From Tomocerus qinae (taxonomy: Eukaryota > Arthropoda > Collembola > Entomobryomorpha > Tomoceridae), in assembly GCA_020055645.1 (NCBI GenBank), contig CM034546.1, positions 37,324,001-37,388,000 of the forward strand: a stretch of 64,000 nt of DNA, read 5' to 3'. Positions 45,381 to 55,639 of this stretch are shown here, one piece after another. A program made the translations under genes and the position numbers. Under the pieces are notes generated by a model. It was not told the origin of the DNA. It did not search any database and worked only from the letters and a program-made list of their open reading frames with translations. The first letter of the stretch is position 1. Every line of letters starts with the position of its first letter.

Positions 45381-47428
45381 ATGCATTTGAAATTTTATTT
45401 AAACTATTACCTAGCCTTAACCATTTTGAGTTTTGGAGGATACGTAAATTGCATTCGAAATTTGTCTTCGTTCAACAACTGCGATTTCAACTTGATTCGA
45501 TTTCCAAACTCCAAATGGCTGGAATTGTTTTTGGAGAGAAATCAGAATGGTCAACCTTGGACAATCGCCACGTCAAAAAATAAAACTTTCAATGAAGTTG
45601 ACAAAGTTACATTTAAGGATTTGTCGAAAAGTCTTTGCAGTGTAAATATCATTGCTGAACCCGATAAAACATTTTGGGGTCTACCTCATTATTTTGGCCA
45701 GAAGATCTCTCGTCCGAATTTCATAACTATATTCCTTTATGACGGGGGACCTGAAGATGGTAATTCTAATTGGCTTTTGAAACCCATTAAACATCCCATG
45801 GCAGACATTTACTATATCCTCATAACAAACGAGTATACATTCTCAATTTGGACAACGTGCATTTATTGTAATACTTTCCCCGTAAGTTTCTTTGTATCTA
45901 CTGAAATTAAACCTACACTAAATGAAATTGAATGGAAACACATCTGGAATAGTTATGATAGACAGCTTTATGGAAATAAGGTTGCAGTGTTTGAAAATGC
46001 TGCGGGTAGGAAACAATCTATTACATTATCTTTTTGCAGAATGTCGGCTTATGATGTCATTAAATATAAACACGTTTGTAATTCCGGTGCAAAAGCAGTA
46101 GAGACAATGGCCGGGCGGTTTAACTTTTCTGCTGAATATGATGACATAAGTAATTGGGCCAAAACTTATGCGGCATTGGCAAGACCTAAATATGTTTCTG
46201 AAATTTACTTGATTAATGACTACATCTTTTATGGATACTGGTTCAACAGGCACATTTTTGTGGATGATGTTGAATATGTCCTAGTTTATTGTGAAGAAAG
46301 GGAATTATTCGACAATCTTCCTCTTCACGTTATAATTACAAACACATTCGATCTATCCAGTTGGATTTTGATTATTATTCTGTTACCTTCAGCGTATTGG
46401 ATCTCGTCTCACAAGATCCAAATGCGTTCATTGTATGCCAGAGTGGAACGAGTGATAACGTCAACTGTGGCTATTGCGTTGGCCCAATTTGACATCACGC
46501 GAGAAAAAAGAAGTTTCTGTCTTCTGATTGTTATTGTAGCTTTTGTCATCAGGTGTCAATATGAAACTTATATAACCGAAAAATTAGTTGTACCACTTGA
46601 AAAGAAGAGTTACAGAAACTTCCAAGAATTAATTGACAACAATTACAGATTTTCCCATCAAATGGGATATTATACTGGATATGGCGAAGGCAATTTTTCA
46701 GTTGATTTATTTTACAAATTTCATTTAGAAAGCAAGATTAGTACAAATTTATATATTTACAACTGGCAAAGCGAAAAATCTGCTACGGAATACAGAGCAA
46801 AAGGCTACTCTCAATATACTTTAAATGTGGAACTAATCATGAAACCAGGGTCTAAATTGTTTTTACAATATCCTAAATCGAGATTAGGACAAATATTTTC
46901 TGAAATACTAAAAAGAAACGACAAGGCAATTTGCAAAACGGCAGATGAAAAGGTTTCAGATAAACTACGATCTTATCACTTTAGATTCGCCTTTCGGAAT
47001 AAATTTCAAATTTTTTTTGGTACGCTTTTTGAATCGGGGTTTATGAAACTGTGGAAAGACCTAGATGACGTACGGGATTACTATACCTATTGGCAGACGG
47101 AGGAAAATCAAAATACGAAAACAATCAAGCTGTACCAATCAGCCTTGGCATGAAAACTCACGAAATCTTCATTTGGTATCTATTTCTGCTAGCTGGTTCA
47201 TCCTTTATCTTTCTGTTGGAATTGTGTTGTCGACGATTTCAATGCCATTGTTTGGACATGGATATACTGAAAGATGTTGTTGGTCGCCTTCTGTCTAGTC
47301 TTAAAAACCAAAAAATATATATCATAGTAAGTATGAAAAGTCTTTGGGCGACTGTACACAATACTGTTGCGTCACAGGAAATGCTCCGGAACCTATATCA
47401 AAGGTCGCAGACTAGGGTTGGATCGTAG
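45381..47428 (+). pseudogene. Type 3 ionotropic receptor F, single frameshift
   Basis: Intact from the ATG at 45,381 through signal peptide, ligand domain, M1, pore and M3 (RCQYETYITEKLVVPL) to the end of S2. One A is then missing from the run in the EEKSKYEN codons (about 47,101-47,107). The frame goes off and stops at 47,153, before M4. M4 and the tail (IFIWYLFLLAGSSFIFLLEL onward) are intact in the next frame to 47,428. A channel without M4 would not be expected to work. With just one lesion in a homopolymer this may equally be a sequencing error, a segregating null allele or a very young pseudogene. It is closest to H and E. Confidence 0.88.
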
Positions 47429-47880
47429 TTTACACCTGTTGCTTTCTCCAAATCGTCAAAAATCGCATGTTCAAATCGCAGAAAAACCACATAATAATAT
47501 TTTCAGAGTAGTAATTGATTAATCTATATGCGTTAATTCACAGACGTAAATATATAATAGTTATTATTAAAAAAGCAATATAAATAGTTAAGTATATGGA
47601 CTCTATTTAAATGAAAACAAGAAAACATAAATAGATTTATGAACATTATACATTTATCAAGAAATGAAAATACATTTGTTAGCAGTAGCACATTGGTTAT
47701 TCCTAAATATAACGCAAAACTATTTGGGAAATACCAAAATAGTTATTTCGGAATAAATTCATTGTTACCTTAGCTGTATTTAAGCTTAACTTGTGTACCA
47801 ATATTTTCGCTACCAAATATTTTTACAATATTTTACAAATAAAGTAACAGAAACATTGTTTAGATTTTATATTTTCTACT
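47429..47880. other. 3' flank of receptor F
   Basis: Resembles 41,450-41,720 downstream of E (CATTTATCAAGAAATGAAAA and neighbours). No gene. Confidence 0.5.
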
Positions 47881-47884
47881 AGAA

Positions 47885-48725
47885 AAGTAAGCTTTCTGTC
47901 CATGACCATTAATAAAGCATTAGTGTATCAAAAAGCCAGTTTACCGATCGACCTTTTCATATTTTAGGCCCAACTGATACTGTTTTCTCAACATAAAATT
48001 GTTACCCCAAACGGTTTTGACAGCATTGTAAATTACATTAGATCTTGCTTCTTTGACGTCTTCATGTGGGCAGTATAGCTTAGTAAAAGAGCTTTTGGAA
48101 AAAAGGGAAGAAAAAGGGAAGAAGGAAGGGAAAAATGAGAAGAAACAACCGCTACGGTAATTTCTTGCGCTACGCGCAATTTTATCTTGGTTTCCTTTAA
48201 ATTTTTCTCTTCTAAACTGAGAAAAATTCTTGCGCTACTCACAATTTTATCCGGTTTTCCTCTGAATTTTTCGATTCTAAATTGCAAAAAGTTTAATGCG
48301 CTACGCGCAATTTTATCCTACTTTCTTTGACTTTTTGCTTTTAAATAGCAATATTTTACCACTTCGTATTAATTCTTATCAATTTTCCCCTTCTGAATGC
48401 CAAAAACCTTTAGGGCGTAGCGCAACTACATATTTTTATTCGTACCCCAAAACCGGGAAAAATTTTCCCCCAAAACTGGGAAGAATTTTGTTGATACTTT
48501 GGATACCGGGAAGAAACATAATTTCCACCAGCGTAGCTTACTTCCATTGCTAAATGCAGAGAAAGTCGTTTCTGTCGATTTGAATTTGACTTTCTAGGAA
48601 ATATTTTAGACATGTGACCATTAATAATTATTGAGTAGTAAACTTGTAAAGTCGGTTCTTTAGCAATTTCTGTTGGTTCCATTCCATTAGCAAATCGATA
48701 CAAATTGCGCAAATATAGTAGATCA
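47885..48725 (-). pseudogene. Type 2 receptor scraps fused to a RING exon 1 scrap
   Basis: Minus strand, in order: a RING exon 1 piece (about 48,650-48,725; MEPTEIAKEP), then INGHMSKIFPRKSNSNRQK and LSLH of the type 2 receptor (about 48,545-48,635), and further S2 scraps at about 47,890-48,050. The junction between RING and receptor scraps makes one accidental open frame. Confidence 0.65.
48170..48430. repeat. Imperfect tandem repeat with GCGCTACGCGCAA palindrome
   Basis: Three to four units of roughly 60 bp, each with TTGCGCTACGCGCAATTTTA and a T-rich remainder (48,174, about 48,229, 48,295, and a trace at about 48,412). The palindrome differs from the GCGCGAAGCGCGAAA of the MITE family. 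Confidence 0.65.
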
Positions 48726-49319
48726 TCTTAAATGTAATCTTCTATCTATATTAATCAGAATGCAATACATACATAACTGGAAAGAAAGTAGTAACTTTGT
48801 CAATATTTGACTGTTTATTTGTTTTCATATGACTGATTTAACCACAATGAATCAATCACGATTTTTCGGCCATATACTGAACAGAGCCATGAGCTCCACT
48901 TAGGTGTTACGTTTTAAAAGAAGGTTTGTAATAATTCTTAAGATTGGGGTGAACTCGTCAACTATGCGCAATCGCCATCTAGTTTTATACACATTTCAAA
49001 ATAATATGCATGAAATAGAATCATATTATGTATATTATTCAAAAAATGTCAACATTATGCAGTTGTTACAGTTTTAACTATTTCAGCATTATTATTGTGA
49101 TTGTTTGAAATGACGTGCAATAACAGCGGCCATATCATCCGAAGACAAGCACAATCATTTTTAATTGTGGTTAATGTCACGAGAGAATGGATAGAAGAAG
49201 GTTGATGTGACCTGATGAGGGCATTATTATTATTATTTATTGGTTTCCTTCAGACGATGTGACCTTTGATCTTTACGTCCAATACAGTGTTTTTTAACAA
49301 TGCATGATGACAACCTGAT

Positions 49320-49600
49320 GAGGGTAATATCATACCATTCAAAAGCATTTCTTAAACGGATTCGATTGAACCACAATATTAGACTTGAACGATAGACAGG
49401 ACAAATATTGGTGGAAAGATTACACGTCTCTCTTTATAATTTTTATTGTACATTCTATTATTACTGCTCATAGTAATCTTAAATATTATAACATTCATAA
49501 TGTTTTGAATCTTTTAGTTCCCTTTTTGATGATTTCGATTTCTGAGATTCATACTGATTTCTTTACCAATGTAATCAACAGAAGGAAGAGGCAGGCATCG
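49320..49600 (+). repeat. Receptor-unit upstream flank, truncated copy (unit G)
   Basis: Matches the start of other units at 22,000, 31,190, 43,840 and 60,260: CCATTCAAAAGCATTTCTTA and TTAAATATTATAACATTCAT. The promoter and receptor expected next are missing; from about 49,600 the sequence is unrelated and leads into the minisatellite. Confidence 0.65.
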
Positions 49601-49846
49601 AAAATCTCTTGCAACCTTGCAACCTGGTTGCTGTGGAAATTAGACCTTGCTCCTCCCACACTAAGCCCCGCCCCCGAAATTTAAAAACTGGAAATCGGAA
49701 AGTTGGGCTCGGGAAAAACGTTGTCATGCCCCCGCAGGGGCATGAAAATTGTTTTGTCCGTTTAAAATTTTTTTAAATTGAATGGAAATGGGTTTTTTGT
49801 ATGAAACACATCAAAGATGAGTATGACGTATGAGTCGAGTAAAAAT

Positions 49847-50905
49847 TTGGAGAAAACTGGAACTTTGGGGAAAAATTACATATTTGGAGAAAATTGGAAA
49901 TTAGGAGAACAATTGAAATTTGGAGAGAAACTGAAAAAGTGCGACAAAACTGGAAATTTGGGAAAAAACCAGAGTTTGCGTTGTCAGGATGAAATTGGTA
50001 TTGTCCACTGGACAAAACCATATCGTCCACTAGACATAACCATTTTGTGCAGATGAAATTAATTTTATCCAGAAAAAATCATTTTTTCCAGTGGACAAAA
50101 ACCATTTTATCCAATTTGTCCACACCTCCCTTTCCGAATACCGCAACCCTGGAAAACACTAGAAATTTGGGTGAAAAATGGAAATTTTGGGAAAAACTGG
50201 AAACTGAGAATATTCGACAAAACTGGAAATTTGGGGGAAACTGGAAATTTGGAGGAACATGATAATTTAGAAAAAACTGGACAATTAAAAAAACTGGAAA
50301 TTTGATAGAAATTATAAATTAAGGAAAAACTGAAAATTTGGGGTACAAATGGAAATTTGTCAAAAGACTAGAAATTTGGGTGAAAATGGAAATTTAGGGG
50401 AAAACTGGAAATTTAGGAGGAAACTAATTATATGCGACAAAACTGAAAATTTGGGGGAACCTGATAATTTGGAAAAAAACTGGAGAATTTAAAAAAACTG
50501 GAAATTCGATAGAAATCATAAATTTAGGAAAAAACTGGAAATTTGAGGTACAAATGGAAATTTGGCAAAAGACTAGAAATTTGGATGAAAATGGAAATTT
50601 AGGGAAAAACTGGATGTTTAGGGGGAAACTGAAAATATGGGACAAAAGTTGAAACTTGGAAAAAAATGAAAATTTGGAGTAAAGATAAAAATTTCTGAAA
50701 AACTGGAAATTTGGTGGATGCTGGAAATTCGGAGGAACTTGAAAATTTGGGAGAAACTGGAAAACTTTAAAAAAACTGGAAATTTTAATGAAAATATAAA
50801 TTTAGGAAAAAGCTGGAAATTTGGAAGAATACTGGCAATTTGGAAAATAACTGGCAATTTGGAAAAAAACTGGCAATTTGGAAAAAAACTGGCAATTTGC
50901 AATTT
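49847..50905. repeat. Minisatellite, about 17-bp unit, 1 kb
   Basis: Dozens of diverged copies of AAACTGGAAATTTGGGG. Two stretches offset by about 202 bp (from about 50,261 and 50,463) are much alike, including the rarer variants, so there is a higher-order unit. Apparent antisense frames rich in FPKFPVF repeats are by-products. It lies inside the remains of a type 2 receptor copy. Confidence 0.9.
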
Positions 50906-50919
50906 TTTATTAGCGCTGA

Positions 50920-51335
50920 GGTACAAAAATGTTAGTTTTTATATAACAGACTGATAAACATTACTGAAGAAAATTATCATTGCAAAACATCGCTTGATGT
51001 TTATTTGTTCTTAAATTTTAATAGCCTAGTCATAATTGTGCTGGCAACTATATTACATTTGAGATCAATTTTAACGAAAGGTAAACATTTTCAAGTTAGT
51101 TGTATATAAAAGCTTTTGCTGAAAAAGAATAATGTTAGATTCAGTAGTGAAAATATTTTTAAAAAAAACTATTGCTAATTTTATATTTAACTGAATTTAT
51201 ATTATTGTGTCTCACAGAATCATTGGAATTTTTAATTGCAAAGGAAATGCAAAACTATAATCAGTGACATGAAGTTCAATAATTCTTTGGTTTTCAATTT
51301 TCTTTTCGGTTAACGTGAGGGTGCATGGAAACTCA
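50920..51335 (-). pseudogene. Type 2 receptor, M3 and N-terminal scraps
   Basis: About 50,920-51,000 matches the M3 end at 17,870-17,950 (AACAGACTGATAAACATTAC). About 51,065-51,335 matches 18,835-19,050, the N-terminal coding region (TGTGTCTCACAGA-TCATTG). The middle of the gene is lost. With the scraps at 48.5 kb this outlines one decayed type 2 copy. Confidence 0.75.
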
Positions 51336-51375
51336 AATCATATCTTGACTATCATATTCCATGTTAAATTTCTTT

Positions 51376-51689
51376 TAGCAAAAGCGATATAAGTGGAAGA
51401 ATACTGGACCGAAAATTACAAGATTGGTATCGCCAGAAAGCCCGATTCTTCATTGACAACGACATTAAGAGACATTTTCATTTGATAGCCTAGGTTGGAA
51501 GTAATTGATGTTTCCCTAAAAAATGGCATTTTTTGGCTATATTTGATGGTTAAAATATCAATTACTTCTAACATAGACCATCAAATGAAAATGTCTCTTA
51601 ATGTCGTTGTCAATGAAGAATCGGGCTTTCTGGCGATACCAATCTTGTAATTTTCGGTCCAGTATTCTTCCACTTATATCGCTTTTGCC
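51376..51689. mobile_element. Large foldback (palindromic) element
   Basis: Two arms of about 130 bp, almost perfectly complementary, from AGCAAAAGCGATATAAGTGG on the left to CCACTTATATCGCTTTTGCC on the right, with a centre of about 50 bp. No ORF and no clear target duplication. The arms are so alike that insertion or formation must be recent. Confidence 0.85.
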
Positions 51690-52118
51690 AAAAAAAGTGG
51701 TCATTTATGCAACTCTCTTTCTCGGTCATAGGGCTTATTGAGAAAAGTGTCTGTCCTTGGTAACAATGTGCTGTTGCGCTAAATTTGAAATAATACATCT
51801 CCATCTAATAACTACAAACTATTATGATCAGACTTTCATTGTCATTTTCATGCAATCCAAATCTGAAATCTGACTGCCTGTGCTGTGCGTATATGGTGTT
51901 CTATAAAAAAGGTGAATATCTTTCTTCTATCTCAGTTAGTCCGACTGTTTTCAGTGTTTTTTGGGAAGGACAATAGGTAGGGCACAAGGGGGGTACATGC
52001 ATAATAAACTATTGTAATGGAATAACTAGCTTGCGAAAAACTCAACATTCCACCACCGCACATGCACGCATAGTGCATCTTTGTATATCTTGTCTAATGT
52101 CTTGCGGTTACATAGTGT

Positions 52119-52529
52119 ATGGAATCAGTAAAAAAGCAGCCCTGGGGCAAAATGGGACGGATTTCATTGGCAAAGTTCTTTTTAAGTAGGGAACACTGGC
52201 TAACCAATTTTTTATCACACATTTATACAAATTTGTCTGTAAATTGGATTGCCCACCCGATGATTGCTGATCTTACACATAGCATACTAATTGTTAACAG
52301 CAAAAAATGGACTTTTGTCATTTTTGTCTCTTCTGTGTGTATCAGTGTATCTTTTGAAGTAGTGGCAGCTGGAGTTTTTTTCAAAATATTCTGCCAAATG
52401 TTACCATTTTTAAGCCGAATTAAAATGGTGGGTAGTGGTGGGGTTATATATGGAATTGGGAAAATTTTGTCTACAGTAGGACAGACTGTTAGGGCCGTTC
52501 ACAATAGCTTACGATATTTAGTAAGCTAA
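52119..52529 (+). CDS. Unrecognised 136-codon frame
   Basis: An open frame with one hydrophobic stretch (TFVIFVSSVCISVSFEVVAA) and a Gly-rich part (VGSGGVIYGIGKILSTVG). I do not recognise a family and see no splice partner or promoter. It may be chance. Confidence 0.15.
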   Translation: MESVKKQPWGKMGRISLAKFFLSREHWLTNFLSHIYTNLSVNWIAHPMIADLTHSILIVNSKKWTFVIFVSSVCISVSFEVVAAGVFFKIFCQMLPFLSRIKMVGSGGVIYGIGKILSTVGQTVRAVHNSLRYLVS

Positions 52530-54755
52530 TAAATTTTAGATGATTGTGGTGATATCGGATTGGTATTTTTATATGTCATTTATACAGACTGGCTTTCATA
52601 AACAGACCCTGGACGGGCTCTGTGAATCTACATTGACTTAGTTTAGTTGTTTACTTTTTTTGTTAGATACATAGCAACATCCCCAATTGTGGCATAAACA
52701 ATCAGAGTATTTTATGTATGCACTATGACCTTAACGTTTTAATTCTACAGTCAACTTACGCTTTCAAGTTTGATGTATTATTTTAGATTTAGTATTATTG
52801 TTTTTTATCACAGTAATATCATTCTCCACGTCCTTCTTTTGCATGCTTGTAGTCTTTGAATAATTTCAAAGACTTGAAATGAAAAGTAATTATGCGTTTT
52901 ATACGAAGCTTATAAATAATTTCACTTAATTATTTCAGATTGTGTGGTCGCTAAGAATTGCGTGAGTTTAAAAACTTTAGTTTAGTTTTAATTATAAATA
53001 CAAGTTCCACGGCAGCCTTTTTGTAAACATACACGTGTCATGTCATAGTCATAAGTATTACTTAATTGAAACACTTTTCCTACGATCCCAATTTTGGATT
53101 TCCGAACCTTTTTATTTATGTACTGCAGATATTGAAACATTTGCAAAGTTGCCTTAAAACACTAGAATGGCCACTTAGATTTTCTTCTTGGAATATTCGA
53201 TGAATTCTATTATACTCGCTAAATTAAAATTGTTCCAAAAGTACAAACTCAATTACATAATTGCGTGTTGCGTGCGTTTTCACACGAAAATAATCGTCCG
53301 TTAAAGAAGGAAGCAGCCAATTTACTTTTTGTTTAGTACAGGGATATCCATTTTTCTTTTATTACATGAAATAGCCTAACTCCACTAACAAATGTATGGA
53401 TATAGGCTTTCTCCTGAACCAAAAAGAAAATGAATATTGGCTTTTTTCTGTACCAAGCAATAAATGTGGGCGGTCCAATACAATACAGTGATCTAGTAAG
53501 TGTGCAGTATAGTAGTAACCCCATTCCTTACTACTAGCCTTACTCTACATTTCTGGACTCTTAGTAGCTCATAACTCATAAATGAATATTGGATTTTTCC
53601 TGTACCAATCTAAAAGTAGATAGAGGCTTTTTCCGTCCTTATATAAGGAACGTTATGCGCTTTTCCAATGTAAGAAAAATTCAAAAATAAATAGGATACG
53701 AGGACATTTGGATGAAATTTTCACACGGCTGTAAAGTACATAGAAATTTGGAACTGGACTTTCATGGCGAGGAAAAATACAGGAACGGGTGTTGTTAGTC
53801 TAGTTCACCGAAAATGTTAATTTACACTCGTTTATGAAAACTTGGTCAAGTATACTCTAAATAAAAGTGATATTATTCTGTATGTTTTGAAAACAAGTTT
53901 TTCATATTGTACCAGCTGTTCATAATTTCCTTCTTTTAGCATAACTATGTGATGCTAAAAATATTTTTGTATCATATTCGAGTGCAATTAGTTTGAGGCA
54001 GATATTAATTATTGTTATTTCGAATATATTGGCAATGAAATATATTTGAACAGTGAAAGGACTGACAGGGACATACACTTCATAAGTTTAGATCCTAATA
54101 CTAACTCTGACATACAAAATGTAGGCTTTAATTGGACAGTCAACAATCGACAGAACTTTAACAAATGTATACTTGTGCTGACATAACATCGTACAGTAGG
54201 CTGAAGAAAATCAAACATTTTATCCTTGATACTTGAGTATTAGTCCACCTTTCTGTATACACCAAAGTAATGCAAGGGTGGAAAATATTCAATTTTGCAA
54301 TTACTAAAATCATGCATGTTCAAAAATGGGCTGTTTTCTAGACAAATAGACTAACTTTGAATATTCATATGGTATAGTAAAGTAATTGCACTAAATCGTA
54401 GACTTTTATAAAGCACTAAAGGCTATATAAATGGAATCATAAAAATCTATACGGCATGCAAGATGAAGTCCACATTATAAACAGTTAGAACTGATGTACT
54501 AATTGAATAAGCTAATTGATTTCGTATATTATGACTGTGACTACCATCAAATAAAACAGTTCGATTGATTAACCCTAGAAGGATCTGGGGGTTGTGGGGT
54601 GGATACCTTATATAGGATTCAAGTCGAGAAATATATTACTAAATTAATCAATACTAATTACTAAATCATCAATATCAACATAAATACTAAATTGCCAAAG
54701 TTTATGAATTGCTTTTTATATTTCCTCCAATGCGTACAGATTATCCGATGAAAGA
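52530..54755. repeat. Duplicated type 2 receptor upstream flank
   Basis: Interrupted matches to 19,100-20,300 run through 52,800-53,200 and 53,680-54,260. At 53,340-53,660 there is a repeat-like insert with GGCTTTTTTCTGTACCA-type units. No gene. Confidence 0.5.
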
Positions 54756-54875
54756 TGCAAGGAAAAATGACAAACTATAGTAAACAGTTTCTGCCAGATT
54801 TCTGAGAGCGTTTACCTGTAAACATAAAGCAAAGAAAACAAAAGGTAAAATCATTTGACAACATTAATACGTTCA
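54756..54875 (-). pseudogene. Type 1 receptor scrap (M1-pore region)
   Basis: Matches 14,995-15,105 of the intact type 1 gene (GTAAACAGTTTCTGCCAG and CGTTTACCTGTAA). Confidence 0.7.
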
Positions 54876-55639
54876 GCAACTAGAAGACTACTTTAGCTAC
54901 GTAGTTATTCTGTTACAACTTCTGACAACTGACTTTCAATTCAAGGCCAACATGATCAATACAATTAATTTGGTCCTCAGCTTTTAGTCAATAATGCTGT
55001 ATCCGAGTATTGACGGAGGTTTGATTCAAAGCGATGAAAAAATGTTTTATGTAAGAAGAACCTGCTATTCCATGAAAGCAAAAAGAAATAGAGTGTGACG
55101 AAACTTTAAAATTACGGCCTGTGAATATGGCATAGTGTCTTGACTACTCGTAAACATAAACATTGTGTCATTCAAAATAATATATTATTATATCCGATGG
55201 AGTTCAGTTTCAATTGACATCAAAATTCGTTCGCGGCATTGAGCACAAGCAAAAATTATTTTATTATTCGGATGATACGACACTGTGATTGCATTTGGTA
55301 TCAAAGAAACCTATCACACACTAATAATACCGAAATAACTAAAAGTCCAACAATACTGCATAGTATGCAAATGATTCTACTTGGTTCATATTATTTTGAA
55401 ATGCATGGAAATCTACAATGCAACTGCGCATTGTACGCGAGTTCACAAAAATGATTTGAATTATTACTAAAATTCCTTAATGTAATTCCTAAGTTGAGCT
55501 CTTGGCTCTGTTCACTTCGGGCGAAAAACTCGGTTGATTCCCCAAAACAAATAAACAGTATTCAAATATCAACAGAGTTTTTGCCTTCCCTCCAGTATTT
55601 TGCTGTTACTTTTTGATCTTTATATGTAGAAGATTCAAA
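54876..55639. other. Upstream region of the RING/FAXC-like gene
   Basis: No gene called. The last 150 bp (GAGCTCTTGGCTCTGTTCAC, GACTTTTCG-like and AAATAAACAGT motifs) also stand, inverted, beside the RING exon 1 fragments at 43.4-43.5, 48.8-48.9 and 59.6-59.8 kb. So the 5' flank was copied with exon 1. Confidence 0.55.

Noticed and set aside
48410-48712. 100-codon frame with MEPTEIA and INGHMSKIFPRKS
   Set aside because: It is an accidental junction of a RING exon 1 scrap and a type 2 receptor scrap, each broken elsewhere.
49773-50930. Minus-strand frames rich in FPKFPVF and SSKFLVF repeats, at first like a repeat protein
   Set aside because: They are antisense readings of the minisatellite; frames change along the array and there is no start context or partner exon.
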